From positions 62,001 through 126,000 of the forward strand of contig NZ_JAHTKP010000008.1 of NCBI RefSeq assembly GCF_019192735.1: a DNA stretch of 64,000 nt, given 5' to 3'. Source of the DNA: Kitasatospora aureofaciens (GTDB lineage Bacteria; Actinomycetota; Actinomycetes; Streptomycetales; Streptomycetaceae). Below, in pieces: positions 37,743-47,151 of the stretch. The position numbers and the translations under genes are program-made. Numbering within the stretch: the first letter of the stretch is position 1; each line of letters begins with the position of its first letter. The notes below the pieces were generated by a model, which worked only from the letters and a program-made list of their open reading frames with translations, was not told where the DNA came from and did no database searches.

Positions 37743-37818
37743 GGGGAGGCGAAGTCCTTTGACGGGGTCGTCTGGTGGGGTCGGCGGGCGGGGTCGGCGG
37801 GCAGGGTCGTCGGGGGGA

Positions 37819-40185
37819 TCAGAAGTTGACCGGGAACGAGCGCGGGCTGGTGCCGGTCGCGCGGGCGTAGGCGTTGGCGACCGCGGCCGAGGCGGCCGGG
37901 ACGCCCAACTCGCCCGCGCCGCCGGGCGGTCCGCTCGGCGGCATGAGGTGGATCTCGACGACGGGCGGGGTGTGCCGCTGCCGGGCGTAGTGGAAGTCGG
38001 CGTAACTGCCCTCGCGGACGGCGCCGTTGTCGATGTGGTTGCCGGCCTGCAGGATCACCGAGATGCCGTCGATCAGTGTGCCCGTCAACTGGGCTTCCAG
38101 GCCACGGGGGTTGACCACCTGGCCGACGTCGGCGGCGATCACCGCCTTGGTGACGCGCGGGTTCGTCGGGTCGGTGGCGTCCAGCTCGACCAGGTACGCG
38201 GCGCGGCCGCCGTTCTCGTCGTGGTAGCCGATGCCCTGGGCCTGGCCGGGGGGCATCGGGCGGCCCCAGTTCCCGGCCGCGGCCACGGTGTCGAGGACGG
38301 CCCGGCCGGCGGCGCTGCGCAGCCGGGCGCGGCGGAAGGCCACCGCGTCCTGGCCCATCCGGCGGGCGAGTTCGTCCATCATGATCTCGTCGGCGACCCG
38401 GACGGTGCCCGAGTACACCGAGCGCCAGCTGCCGGTGTGGACGTCCAGCGGCACCTCGGCGAGCAGCTGGGTGGGGAGGCCGACGTTGTACGGGTTCTTC
38501 TCGCTGAGCAGGAAGAACGCCTGGTTGAGGCTGAGCCCGGCCAGTGAGAGGTTGAAGCCGGCCGCCGTGAGGGCCTCGCCGAGGCCGTGCCGCATGTCGG
38601 TCTTCACGGTGGCGGCGCGGTGTTCGTAGGTGAGCACCTGGCCGAGCGCGAAGGTGGCCCGGACGCGGTGGTGGCTGGCGGGGCGCATCCGGCCGTGGCG
38701 CATGTCGTCGTTGCGCGTCCACATGAGCTTGACCGGGCGGCCGGCGGCCTTGGAGATCTGCGCGGCCTCCAGGGCGGCGTCGAAGAACAGCCGGCGCCCG
38801 AAGGAGCCGCCGCCGCGCACGACGTGGACGGTCACCGCGTCCTGCGGCAGGCCGAGTTCGGCGGCGATGGTCTGCTGGGCGACGATCGGGGTCTGCGCGG
38901 CGAACCAGAGCTCGGCCCGGTTCGGCCGCACGTCCGCGACGGCCGTCAGCACCTCCATGGGTGCGTGGTTGACGAAGGCGAAGTCGAACTCGCCGTCCAC
39001 GTACTGGGTGAGGAGCGGCGGGATGAGGAACGGGGCGTGGGCGGCGCGCAGTCGGTCGCGGATGTCGGCGTCGGAGAGGCCGGCGACCGGGCCCGGGTTC
39101 CAGGTGGTGACGAGGGCGTTGCGGGCCTTGAGCGCCTGGTCGAAGGTCTCGGCGAGGACGGCGACGCCGCTGGGGATCTGCGCGATGCCGAGCACGCCGG
39201 GCATGGCGCGCGCGGCCGTGGCGTCCAGCGACCGGAGGGTGCCGTTGATGGTGGTCGGGCGGGCGACGACGGTGGGCACGGCGCCCGGAATCGCCAGGTC
39301 TCCGGCGTACTTGGCGCGGCCGGTGACGATGTCGCGGGCGTCGATCCGGCCGGTGGGCCGGCCGACCAGGCGCAGCTGGTCCGTCGGCTTGGGGGTGGCG
39401 GGCACGGCCGGGACGGCGATCGTCGCGGCGTCGGCGGCGAGTTCGCCGTATCCGGCGCGGCGCCCGTCCGGGGCGGTGACGGCGGAGTCGGCGGTGCGCA
39501 GGGTGTCGGCGGGCAGGTTCCAACGGCGGGCGGCGGCGGTCACCAGCCGGGCGCGGGCGGCCGCGGCGGCGGCGCGGACCGGGTCGTACAGCGAGCGCAC
39601 CGAGTTGGAGGCGCCGGTCAGCTGGTTGAACAGCAGCTCGGGGCGGCCGTCGGAGAGCGGCACGTCCACGTCGCCGAGCCGGGCGTCGAGTTCGTCGGCG
39701 ACCAGCATCGCGACCGCGGTGGTGAGGCCCTGGCCGACCTCCAGGCGGGGGAGGCGCAGCACGGCCCGTCCGGCGGTGGTCAGCTCCAGGACCAGCAGGT
39801 GCGAGGTCGGCAGGCCGGCCAGGATCAGCGCGTCGCCGAGGTCCAGGATGTCCGGGATGCCGGGGAGGCCGAGCAACTGCGGTGGGGCGAAGGCCTCTTG
39901 GGCGGATGCCCGGGTGGCCGCGGCGGCGCGGACGGCGGCCTGCGCGGTGGCGGGCGCGGCGGCGTCCAGGCCGAGCCGGGCGGCGACGGTGAGGGTGGGC
40001 GCGGCGAGCAGGTAGGTGAGGAAGCGTCGGCGGTCAGGAGCTTCGTCGGCGGCTTCGGGTGCGCCGGCAGTGTCGTCGGCGTCGTCGGTGTCGTCCGAGG
40101 GGGCGAGGGAGGTGGTGATGGGAGGAGCCCTTCGAGCCGGTGACGGCGCCGGTCGTTCGGTGCCGGATCGAACGCCGATGAGCAT
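37819..40185 (-). CDS. Molybdopterin-binding large subunit, isoquinoline-1-oxidoreductase type (IorB-like)
   Basis: 788 residues. A Tat signal (D-R-R-R-F-L-T-Y-L-L-A-A-P, near residues 50-65) predicts export of the folded Mo enzyme. G-R-P-V-K-L-M-W-T-R-N-D-D and G-G-G-S-F-G-R-R lie in Mo-cofactor binding regions; the C-terminal G-E-L-G-V-P-A-A-S-A-A-V-A-N-A is typical, with the active-site Glu. It should hydroxylate an N-heterocycle or oxidise an aldehyde. The start lacks a ribosome-binding site, and the first ~45 residues are low complexity, so the N-terminus is uncertain. The large-subunit gene precedes the small-subunit gene. Confidence 0.9.
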   Translation of the reverse strand: MLIGVRSGTERPAPSPARRAPPITTSLAPSDDTDDADDTAGAPEAADEAPDRRRFLTYLLAAPTLTVAARLGLDAAAPATAQAAVRAAAATRASAQEAFAPPQLLGLPGIPDILDLGDALILAGLPTSHLLVLELTTAGRAVLRLPRLEVGQGLTTAVAMLVADELDARLGDVDVPLSDGRPELLFNQLTGASNSVRSLYDPVRAAAAAARARLVTAAARRWNLPADTLRTADSAVTAPDGRRAGYGELAADAATIAVPAVPATPKPTDQLRLVGRPTGRIDARDIVTGRAKYAGDLAIPGAVPTVVARPTTINGTLRSLDATAARAMPGVLGIAQIPSGVAVLAETFDQALKARNALVTTWNPGPVAGLSDADIRDRLRAAHAPFLIPPLLTQYVDGEFDFAFVNHAPMEVLTAVADVRPNRAELWFAAQTPIVAQQTIAAELGLPQDAVTVHVVRGGGSFGRRLFFDAALEAAQISKAAGRPVKLMWTRNDDMRHGRMRPASHHRVRATFALGQVLTYEHRAATVKTDMRHGLGEALTAAGFNLSLAGLSLNQAFFLLSEKNPYNVGLPTQLLAEVPLDVHTGSWRSVYSGTVRVADEIMMDELARRMGQDAVAFRRARLRSAAGRAVLDTVAAAGNWGRPMPPGQAQGIGYHDENGGRAAYLVELDATDPTNPRVTKAVIAADVGQVVNPRGLEAQLTGTLIDGISVILQAGNHIDNGAVREGSYADFHYARQRHTPPVVEIHLMPPSGPPGGAGELGVPAASAAVANAYARATGTSPRSFPVNF

Positions 40186-40344
40186 AGGAGGGCGTTACTG
40201 ACGGGTCAACACGAACAATGTTGGTCCGGCGGCCGGTGTCGGCCAGTGCCGGCCGGGGGTGAGTGGCGGGCGGTTTCGTACGCCGGTTCAGTGGTCGTGT
40301 ACCGGTGCGGGGGCGTGGGCGAGTGGACCATGAAGAAGCTTGAT

Positions 40345-40370
40345 CATTGGCCCTGTTGGGTGGTCCAATG
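40345..40370. promoter_or_regulatory. Inverted repeat and -10 in the divergent Mo-enzyme/MFS region
   Basis: CATTGG (40345-40350) and CCAATG (40365-40370) flank a 14-base centre; TAGGCT at 40377-40382 is a plausible -10 for the MFS gene. A candidate operator. Confidence 0.35.
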
Positions 40371-40440
40371 CCTCCCTAGGCTGGGACACGAACCGTTGCG
40401 AACCGTCGGCCCGCGCGCCGCCCCCACTGTCAGGAGAGAC

Positions 40441-41700
40441 GTGCCGACCCGACTCCTCCCGCCCTCCGGTCCCCAACGGACGCTCGCCGCAGCACAGTTG
40501 GCGAGCGCCATCGGCGACGGCGCCTACTACACCTGCTCCGCGCTCTACTTCACGCACATCGTCGGCATGTCGGCCGCCCGGCTGGGCCTCGGCCTCGCGG
40601 TCGCCTGGGCGCTCGGCTCGCTCGCCGGCGTCCCGCTCGGCCACCTCGCCGACCGGCGCGGGCCGCGCCGCACGGCGGTGCTGCTCGCCCTCGCCACGGC
40701 CGCGATCGTCACGTCCTTCCTGGTGATCCGCTCCTACCCGCCGTTCCTGCTCGCCGTCTGCCTCTACGCGACCACCCAGTCCGGCCTCACCGCCGCCCGC
40801 CAGGCGCTGGTCGGCGGCCTGGTGTCGCGCGCCGAACGCACCGGACTGCTCGCCCACCTGCAGTCAACCCTCAACGGGGGACTGGCGGTTGGCGCGGCCA
40901 TCGGCGGGATCGCGCTCACCGTCGGCACCCGGGCGGCGTTCCTCGGGGCCTTCACCGTCACCGCGCTCGGGTTCGTGGCGGGCGGCCTGATCCTGCTGCG
41001 GCTGCCCGAAGTCCGGTCCACGGCACGGGAGTCGAGCGCCGGGCCGCGGTTCGAGGTGCTGACCGACCGGCGCTACGCCGTCGTCGCACTCGTCAACACC
41101 GTTCTCCTGCTGCGGATGCCGCTGCTGAGCCTGATCATCCCGCTCTGGATCGCCCAGCGGGCGCCCGGGCTCGGCTGGCTCGGGTCGGCGCTGTTCGTCC
41201 TCAACACCCTCGGTGTGATGGGCTTCCAGGTGCGGGCGGCGCGCGGCGTCACGGGCCTGGCGTCGGCCTCGCGGGCCGTCCGCTCAGCGGGGCTGCTGCT
41301 GCTCGCGTCGTGCGTGGTGTTCGGACTCTCGGCGCTGGGCGTGCCGGTGTGGGCGGTCGCCGTGCTCCTCGTCGCGGCGTCGATCCTCCAGGTCGTCGGG
41401 GAGATGCAGCAGTCGGCCGGGTCCTGGCAGATCAGCTTCGACCTCGCGCCCGCCGACCGGCTCGGCCAGTACCAGGGCTTCTTCGGGACGGGCGTCGCCG
41501 TCGCCCGGACGCTCGGGCCGCTCCTGCTCACCACGCTGCTGCTGGACGGGGGCCTGCTCGGATGGCTGGCGCTGGGCGTGCTCTTCCTCGCGGCCGGCCA
41601 CGCGATGGGACCGGCCGTCCGCTGGGCCGAACGCGACCGGGGCTACCGGTCCTCGGGCGGCGCTTTGGTGGGCGCGGCCACGGGGGCCGAGGTGCCGTAG
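40441..41700 (+). CDS. MFS transporter (drug-exporter-like)
   Basis: 419 residues, AGGAGAGAC directly before the GTG. Twelve hydrophobic segments in two sets of six. The loop-2/3 signature is G-H-L-A-D-R-R-G-P-R-R after helix 2. D-G-A-Y-Y-T-C-S-A-L-Y-F in helix 1 and G-A-A-I-G-G-I-A in helix 5 fit exporters. Substrate unknown. Its last 58 bases overlap a small convergent gene. Divergent from the Mo-hydroxylase genes. Confidence 0.88.
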   Translation: MPTRLLPPSGPQRTLAAAQLASAIGDGAYYTCSALYFTHIVGMSAARLGLGLAVAWALGSLAGVPLGHLADRRGPRRTAVLLALATAAIVTSFLVIRSYPPFLLAVCLYATTQSGLTAARQALVGGLVSRAERTGLLAHLQSTLNGGLAVGAAIGGIALTVGTRAAFLGAFTVTALGFVAGGLILLRLPEVRSTARESSAGPRFEVLTDRRYAVVALVNTVLLLRMPLLSLIIPLWIAQRAPGLGWLGSALFVLNTLGVMGFQVRAARGVTGLASASRAVRSAGLLLLASCVVFGLSALGVPVWAVAVLLVAASILQVVGEMQQSAGSWQISFDLAPADRLGQYQGFFGTGVAVARTLGPLLLTTLLLDGGLLGWLALGVLFLAAGHAMGPAVRWAERDRGYRSSGGALVGAATGAEVP

Positions 41701-41858
41701 AGGTCGTCCTCGCCGCCGTGCGGGGGGTCGGCGGGTTCGGGGTCGGGTGCTTCGTCGCGCGCGTCGAAGAGGTCGTCCGGTGCCCCGGCGGCCAGGCGGG
41801 TCAGGGGGCCCGCCGGCTTGTCCCGTTTGCTGTCGTCCCGACTGCTGTCTCCGGTCAT
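41643..41858 (-). CDS. Small acidic hypothetical protein
   Basis: 71 residues, GGGAG 7 bases before the ATG. Charged, Pro/Asp/Glu-rich and probably disordered: M-T-G-D-S-S-R-D-D-S-K-R-D-K and P-D-D-L-F-D-A-R-D-E-A-P. No membrane segment or signal. The 3' end overlaps the MFS gene by 58 bases on the opposite strand. The good ribosome-binding site and non-random composition support it, but it could be a shadow of the MFS 3' end. Confidence 0.55.
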   Translation of the reverse strand: MTGDSSRDDSKRDKPAGPLTRLAAGAPDDLFDARDEAPDPEPADPPHGGEDDLYGTSAPVAAPTKAPPEDR

Positions 41859-41951
41859 CGCATGCTCCCAAGGCCGCTGCTGCTCCGGATACGCCCGATC
41901 GTACTCCCGGGCCCGTCCGGAAACCGGTGGCCGAGGCCCGCTGCACGCTGG

Positions 41952-41957
41952 CATGCT
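41952..41957 (+). promoter_or_regulatory. -10-like element, leaderless start of Mut7-C gene
   Basis: CATGCT lies exactly 6 bases before the GTG at 41964; no ribosome-binding site. Confidence 0.35.
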
Positions 41958-41963
41958 GGCCGC

Positions 41964-42725
41964 GTGGACAGACCGCAGATCTCGCTCGACTTCGCCCCTG
42001 AGCTGCACCTCTTCGTCGCCGGCCGCCGGCGGGAGGGGCGGTCCGAGCTGCGCACCGACGGCACCTCCACGCTCGGCCACATCGTCGAGTCCCTCGGCGT
42101 GCCGCTCACCGAGGTCGGCACCCTGCTCGTCGACGGCCGGCCGGTGCCCGACTCGCACGTGCCGGCCGACGCCGAACACGTCTCGGTCCAGGGCGTCGCC
42201 CGGCCGCAGCGCCCCGCGACAGCGACAGCGGCGGTGACACCGCTCCGCTTCCTGCTCGACGTCCACCTCGGCACCCTGGCCCGGCGCATGCGCCTCCTCG
42301 GCATCGACGCCGCGTACGAGAACCCGGACATCGGCGACGCCGCCCTCGCCGCCCGCTCCGCCGCCGAGGAACGCGTCCTCCTCTCCCGCGACCGCGGCCT
42401 CCTCCGCCGCCGCGAACTCTGGGCCGGCGCCTACATCTACAGCCACCGCCCCGCCGAGCAGCTCCGCGACGTCCTCTCCCGCTTCGCGCCGCCGCTGGCT
42501 CCGTGGAGCCGCTGCACCACCTGCAACGGCGCGTTGCGCACGGTGACGAAGACGTCGGTGCGGGAGCAGTTGCGGGACGGTACGGAGCGGTCGTACGACG
42601 CGTTCGCGCAGTGTGAGGAGTGCGGGCAGGCGTATTGGCGTGGGGCGCATCATGCGCGGTTGGACGCGATCGTGTCGGATGCGGTGCGGGAGTTCGGCGG
42701 GGCGCCGGTGGTGGCGGGGGGCTGA
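41964..42725 (+). CDS. Mut7-C RNase-domain protein with N-terminal ubiquitin-like domain
   Basis: 253 residues. Residues ~1-85 resemble a MoaD/ThiS-type ubiquitin fold (L-G-V-P-L-T-E-V-G-T-L-L-V-D-G-R-P-V). Residues ~95-250 are Mut7-C (PIN-like): F-L-L-D-V-H-L-G-T-L-A-R-R-M-R-L-L-G-I-D-A, then L-L-S-R-D-R-G-L-L-R-R, and a zinc ribbon C-x-x-C-N-G and C-E-E-C-G-Q-A-Y-W-R-G-A-H. Actinobacteria carry exactly this fusion; nuclease activity is predicted, the target RNA is unknown. Confidence 0.9.
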   Translation: MDRPQISLDFAPELHLFVAGRRREGRSELRTDGTSTLGHIVESLGVPLTEVGTLLVDGRPVPDSHVPADAEHVSVQGVARPQRPATATAAVTPLRFLLDVHLGTLARRMRLLGIDAAYENPDIGDAALAARSAAEERVLLSRDRGLLRRRELWAGAYIYSHRPAEQLRDVLSRFAPPLAPWSRCTTCNGALRTVTKTSVREQLRDGTERSYDAFAQCEECGQAYWRGAHHARLDAIVSDAVREFGGAPVVAGG

Positions 42726-42887
42726 GGGCGGCCGGGAGCTGAGGGCGGCGCTGCCGGGCGGCTCGGGGAAAGGGCTCAGGGGAAAGGCAGGGGCACGGGG
42801 GCTGGCGGGGCTTCGGGCGGGCGTGGTCTGATCGGCGGTGGGGGGCGGGGCCGAGGTACTCCGTCATGTGCAGAGAGGCCGGGGCGG

Positions 42888-43301
42888 ATGATCAATCAGC
42901 CATTTCAGACCGCAGACGTCGGTGACGCGCCCGTCGTGGTGGCGCCGGACGGGGCGACGGTGTTCCCGTTACCGGTGATGGACGGGCAGGGAAGTCTCGC
43001 GGTGTTCGAGCTCAAGCCCGGCGCCGTGACGCGTGCCGTGTCGCACGCCACCGTGCAGGAGCTCTGGTACGTCACCGAGGGCAGCGGGCAGCTGTGGCGG
43101 CGGCAGGGGGACCGCGAGGAGACGGTGCGGCTGGCGCCGGGGACGGCGGCGTCGATACCGCTGGGCGCGGCGTTCCAGTTCCGGGCGGACGAGGACGGTG
43201 ACGGGCCGCTGCGGATCGTCGCCGTCACAATGCCGCCCTGGCCGGGGACGGACGCCGAGGCCCGGCCGGAGCAGGGGCCGTGGGAGGCGACCGTCCGATG
43301 A
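42888..43301 (+). CDS. Single-domain cupin protein
   Basis: 137 residues. The two cupin motifs are degenerate: V-S-H-A-T-V-Q-E-L-W-Y-V-T-E-G-S-G and P-G-T-A-A-S-I-P-L-G-A-A-F-Q-F. One His and one Glu of motif 1 remain, but the motif-2 His is replaced (G-A-A-F instead of G-x-x-H), so metal binding is uncertain. GAGAGG lies 9 bases before the ATG. Its terminator was split by the transposon: the left stem arm starts 5 bases after the stop. Confidence 0.8.
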   Translation: MINQPFQTADVGDAPVVVAPDGATVFPLPVMDGQGSLAVFELKPGAVTRAVSHATVQELWYVTEGSGQLWRRQGDREETVRLAPGTAASIPLGAAFQFRADEDGDGPLRIVAVTMPPWPGTDAEARPEQGPWEATVR

Positions 43302-43306
43302 CGGTT

Positions 43307-43321
43307 CGGTGCTGCCGACGG
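43307..43321 (+). terminator. Left half of a terminator split by the transposon
   Basis: CGGTGCTGCCGACGG is the 5' arm of a hairpin whose other arm is at 56825-56840. With the element and one target duplicate removed, the stem pairs over 15 of 16 positions around a GCCGAA loop. Confidence 0.8.
43317..43321. repeat. Target-site duplication of outer transposon, left
   Basis: GACGG, repeated at 56813-56817 immediately outside the right inverted repeat; 5 bp is the Tn3-family length. Confidence 0.92.
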
Positions 43322-43379
43322 GGGGTCCCGGTAGTACTCGCCGAAATAACAACGAAGTAGGCGCTGACCTGGCCCGTTG
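43322..43379 (+). repeat. Outer transposon left terminal inverted repeat
   Basis: 58 bp beginning GGGGTCCCGGTAGTACTCGC; matches the complement of 56755-56812 at 56 of 58 positions. Confidence 0.95.
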
Positions 43380-43428
43380 TCGTGGAATTGGTTGGCTATG
43401 CGGCCATCGCCTAGTTCAGGGGCCCGGT

Positions 43429-43706
43429 TCATATCCTGGTGGCCTCGTCGTGTTCGCGCAGCATCCGCATGACGGTGGCCGCTGACGGGTGTTGGCCCTT
43501 CTTCTTGCCGGTGGTGATGACGAGCCGGGAAGCGATGTCGCGCAGGCTCATCTGCTGCTCGCGCAGGTGGAGGGCCATGGACAGCATGGCCTCGTCGGTG
43601 ACATGCGCGCCGCCGATGGTCTTGCCGCGCCGGCGGGCGGATTCGTGGCCTTCGAGGGTGCGGTCGCGGATGTACTCGCGTTCCATGCCGGACAGCGCGG
43701 CCAGTA
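43429..43706 (-). pseudogene. Serine recombinase of outer transposon, 3' part
   Basis: Encodes the end of the catalytic domain (A-A-L-S-G-M-E-R-E-Y-I-R-D-R-T-L-E-G), a hinge (R-R-R-G-K-T-I-G-G) and a resolvase-type C-terminal HTH (M-S-L-R-D-I-A-S-R-L). The 5' part lies at 50491-51075; joining at the CAGTA duplication gives V-V-F-T-V-L + A-A-L-S-G-M-E without frame loss. Thus the gene was intact until the inner transposon entered. Confidence 0.9.
43702..43706. repeat. Target-site duplication of inner transposon, left
   Basis: CAGTA, repeated at 50491-50495 just outside the right inverted repeat. Confidence 0.92.
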
Positions 43707-43754
43707 GGGGTATCGCCGAGGTGAGCCCAAAAGGGGCCATGGGATGATCTTGAA
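43707..43754 (+). repeat. Inner transposon left terminal inverted repeat
   Basis: 48 bp starting GGGGTATCGCCGAGGTGAGC; identical to the complement of 50443-50490 except at positions 7 and 34. Confidence 0.95.
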
Positions 43755-43836
43755 TCCGTAAGGACCCGGCCCGTCACCCGTTCGGCTCAGTGTCGTTGGT
43801 GGTGATGTTGTTGTCGTCCGGGTCCTGGGGTGGGTT

Positions 43837-46800
43837 GTGACCTCGATCGAACGGACCGCGTATCCGCGGTTCAAGCGGCTGATCACCGCGCATGAGCTGT
43901 ATCTGTTCTTCTCACCGACTCGTGATGAGCTGGAGTGGGCCGCCGATCGCACGGACAGCGATGAGCATCTGTTGGCCCTGCTGCTGACGCTGAAGTCGTA
44001 TCAGCGCATGGGGTGCTTCCCGAAAGTGGAGGACATCCCGGAGGCGGTGGCGGAGTTCGTGCGGCGGGCGGTGGGGCTGCCGGAGGACACGCTGCCTGTG
44101 CATCGGGCGGCGAAGACCATGAAGAACCACCGGGGGCTGGTACGGCAGCGCGTTGGCGTGGTCTATGACCAGGCTCGGGCCCGGCGGATCGCCGGGGAGT
44201 CGATCCGCAAGGAGGCGGCGTCGAAGAACCGGCCTGCGGACCTGATCAACATCGCGCTGGAGAAGGTGGTGGAGGCCGGGCTGGAGTTGCCTGCGTTCTC
44301 CACCTTCGACGCGATGGCCTCGGCCATCCGCAAGGAGGTGAACGCCGCGATCTGCGGGGGCATCCACGACCGGATGAGCATGCCGGAGCGGGCGGGCCTG
44401 CTGCGGCTGCTGGAGGAGCGCGAGAGCGACGGCACGACGCTGTTCAACCGGCTCAAGAAGCCCGCCCAGGGACCAACCTGGTCACACTTCAAGAACCTGG
44501 CTAAGCGGCTGGAATGGGTGGACGGGCTCGGCGACACGGGCGTGTGGATGGACGACGTCGCGGCGGGAAAGATCACCGACTTCGCCGGTGAGGCGGACGC
44601 GGCCGACGTGGCGGAGCTGCGGGGCTACAAGCCCGTCAAGCGCCTCGCGCTGGTGGCGTGCCTGACGCACAAGGCGCGGATGCGGGTCCGCGACGACCTG
44701 GCGACGATGTTCTGCAAGCGCGTGGCGATGAAGATCAAGAAGGCCAAGGCGGAGCTGGAGGAGATCCGGCTGGCCGAGCGGGAGATCGTCGAGGCCCTGA
44801 TCGGGAACTACCGCACCGTTCTCAAGAACATCGACGAGGGAGGACCCGCCCAGGCGGCGCTGGAGAAGGCCGCGGCCATGACCGCCGAGGTCCGGGCGGC
44901 CCTGGACGGCCTGGACGAGCAGGCGCCGGCCGACGAAGTCGCGCGGCGGCTGGAAGGCAGGGTCTCCCCGGCGGTCCTGGCCCTGGCCAGGGCCCAGGCG
45001 GTGCAGGCCGGCGGGCTCGGCGTGGTCACGAAGGCGGTGGAGGGTTTCGGCGGGTTCGCCAAGCAGTACGAGCAGATCGAGAAGGTCTCCGCCCACCACG
45101 GCAACTTCTGGGAGGTGCTGCTGTACGGGCAGATCGGCCGGGACCGGGCGGTGATGTTCGACCTGGCCGGGAAGCTGGAGTTCACCGCGACGTCGGAGGA
45201 CGGGCGAGTGCTGGACGCGCTCGCGCACGCCTAGCGGCACCAGGCGGCGCGCGGTGAGTACATCAGCGCCCTGGGCGAGGACGGCCGCGCGGTGGACATC
45301 TCCTTCGCCACGCAGAACTGGCAGAAGGCCGTGGTCGACAAGACCCGTCCGGGGCAGTTCGTCCGCAAGCACTTCGAGGCGATGGTCTTCACCGCGCTCG
45401 CGGAGGAACTGCGCACCGGGGACGTGGCCGTGGTGGGCTCGGAGGAGTACGCGGACTGGTCGACGCAGCTGCTGGCCTGGGAGAGCGTCAAGGAGAAGCT
45501 GGCGTCCTACCTGGTGGAGGTCGGCCTGTGTGAGGAGAGCGAGGCAGGCGAGTTCGACGCCGCGTTCTTCCGGCGGCAGCTGGAGGACAAGCTGCGCAAC
45601 GCCGCCGCGGCGGCGGACGCCAGCTACCCGGACAACGAGGGCCTGGTCATCGACACGGAGACGGGCATCCCGTCGCTCAAGGCGCACCGGGCGGAGGGGC
45701 AGCGGCCGTCTGCGAAGCGGCTGGAGGAGGAGATCAAGGCCAGGATGCCGGAGCGCTCCCTGATGGGGATTCTGGCCCGCACGGCGTACTGGGTGGAGTG
45801 GTGGCGCCGGTTCGGCCCGGCATCCGGCAACGAGCCCAAGCTCCAAGACCCCTTCGGCAGGTATGTGATCACCACGTTCGTCAAGGGCACCAACATGGGC
45901 CCGTACGAGGCCGCCCGCCACATCCCCGGCGTGAGCGGGTACGAGCTGGCGTACACGGCGAACCGGCACTTCTCCCTGGTGCTGCTGAACGAGGCGATCG
46001 CCGACCTGGTCAACGCGCACGCCCGCCTCGACATCTCCCAGGCGTGGGGCGATGGCACCGCGGTGGCCGCCGACGGCACCCACATGGACACCTACCTGGA
46101 CAACCTGCTGGCCGAGACGAGCGTCAGGTACGGCAAGCCGGGCGGGATCGCCTACCATCACGTCTCGGACACCTACATCGCGCTGTTCACGCACTTCATC
46201 CCGTGCGGCGTGTGGGAGGCCGTCTACATCATCGAGGGCCTGCTGAAGAACACGTCCGAGGTGAAGCCGACCACCGTGCACGCCGATACCCAGGGCCAGT
46301 CCCAGCCGGTGTTCGCGCTCGCGCACCTGCTGGGCTTCGACCTGATGCCCCGGATCAGGAACTGGAAGGGCATGACCTTCTACCGGCCCAGCAAGACCAC
46401 GGAGTACGTGCACATCGACGCCCTGTTCGGCGAGGCGGGCAAGAACGTCATCGACTTCGACCTGATCGAGTCGCAGTTCCGCCACCTGATGCGGGTGGCC
46501 GTCTCCGTACGCGAGGGCGCCATCTCTTCTTCCACGCTGCTCAAGCGCCTGCGCTCGGGTTCCAAGAAGAACGCCACCTACGCCGCCTTCCGCGAGGTCG
46601 GCCGGGTGATCCGTACCGTGCAGCTGCTGCGCTACCTCTCGGACGCGCCGCTGCGCCGGCGGGTGACCGCGGCGACGAACAAGGCGGAGTCGTTCAACCG
46701 GTTCTCCCAATGGATCGGGTTCGGCAACCGCGGTGTCATCGCCGACAACGACCCGGTCGAGCAGGAGAAGGCGATGAAATTCAACACGCTGCTCACGAAC

Positions 46801-47052
46801 GCGGTCATTTTTCGCAATGCCCTGGACATCGCGGAGATCGTGCGGCAGCTGCTGGAGGAGGGATGGACGATCGAGCCGGAGGACCTGGCCCACATCTCGC
46901 CGTACCTGACCGAGCACATCAACCGGTTCGGCGAGTACTCCACGCACGAGCTCGGCATCCAGCCCGACGCGTACGACCCGAAGCTTGACGTCGACTTCAC
47001 CCCGCTGCGCGAGCAGGACCTGACCGCCGCCGGCCTCGGCCAGGCCGCCTGA
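43837..47052 (+). pseudogene. tnpA: Tn3-family transposase of inner element, interrupted by one amber codon
   Basis: A single frame of 1,071 codons plus stop, broken only by TAG at 45232-45234 (codon 466). Context A-H-A-stop-R-H-Q-A-A-R suggests a former CAG (Gln). The first part has the DUF4158-like N-terminus (F-K-R-L-I-T-A-H-E-L-Y). The second part holds the DDE core: W-G-D-G-T-A-V-A-A-D-G-T, V-H-A-D-T-Q-G-Q-S and T-N-K-A-E-S-F-N-R-F. Length fits the family. Without suppression no full transposase is made; the C-terminal part could initiate at an internal codon but would lack DNA binding. Start: GTG after GGGGTGGG. Confidence 0.92.
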
Positions 47053-47151
47053 TGCCGGGCGCAGCCGGAGCGAGCGGCGAGACGATGAACACCCCCGTGC
47101 CGACGGGCCGGTGCCTGTACCGGCGCGGTCACCAGGGCGACCTCAAGGCGG

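Noticed and set aside
37819-40185. Xanthine dehydrogenase
   Set aside because: No FAD subunit, a Tat signal on the Mo subunit and a two-gene layout fit the isoquinoline-oxidoreductase type instead.
43837-47052. Two separate transposase genes
   Set aside because: Both parts are in the same frame and together match one Tn3 transposase of normal length; only a TAG separates them.
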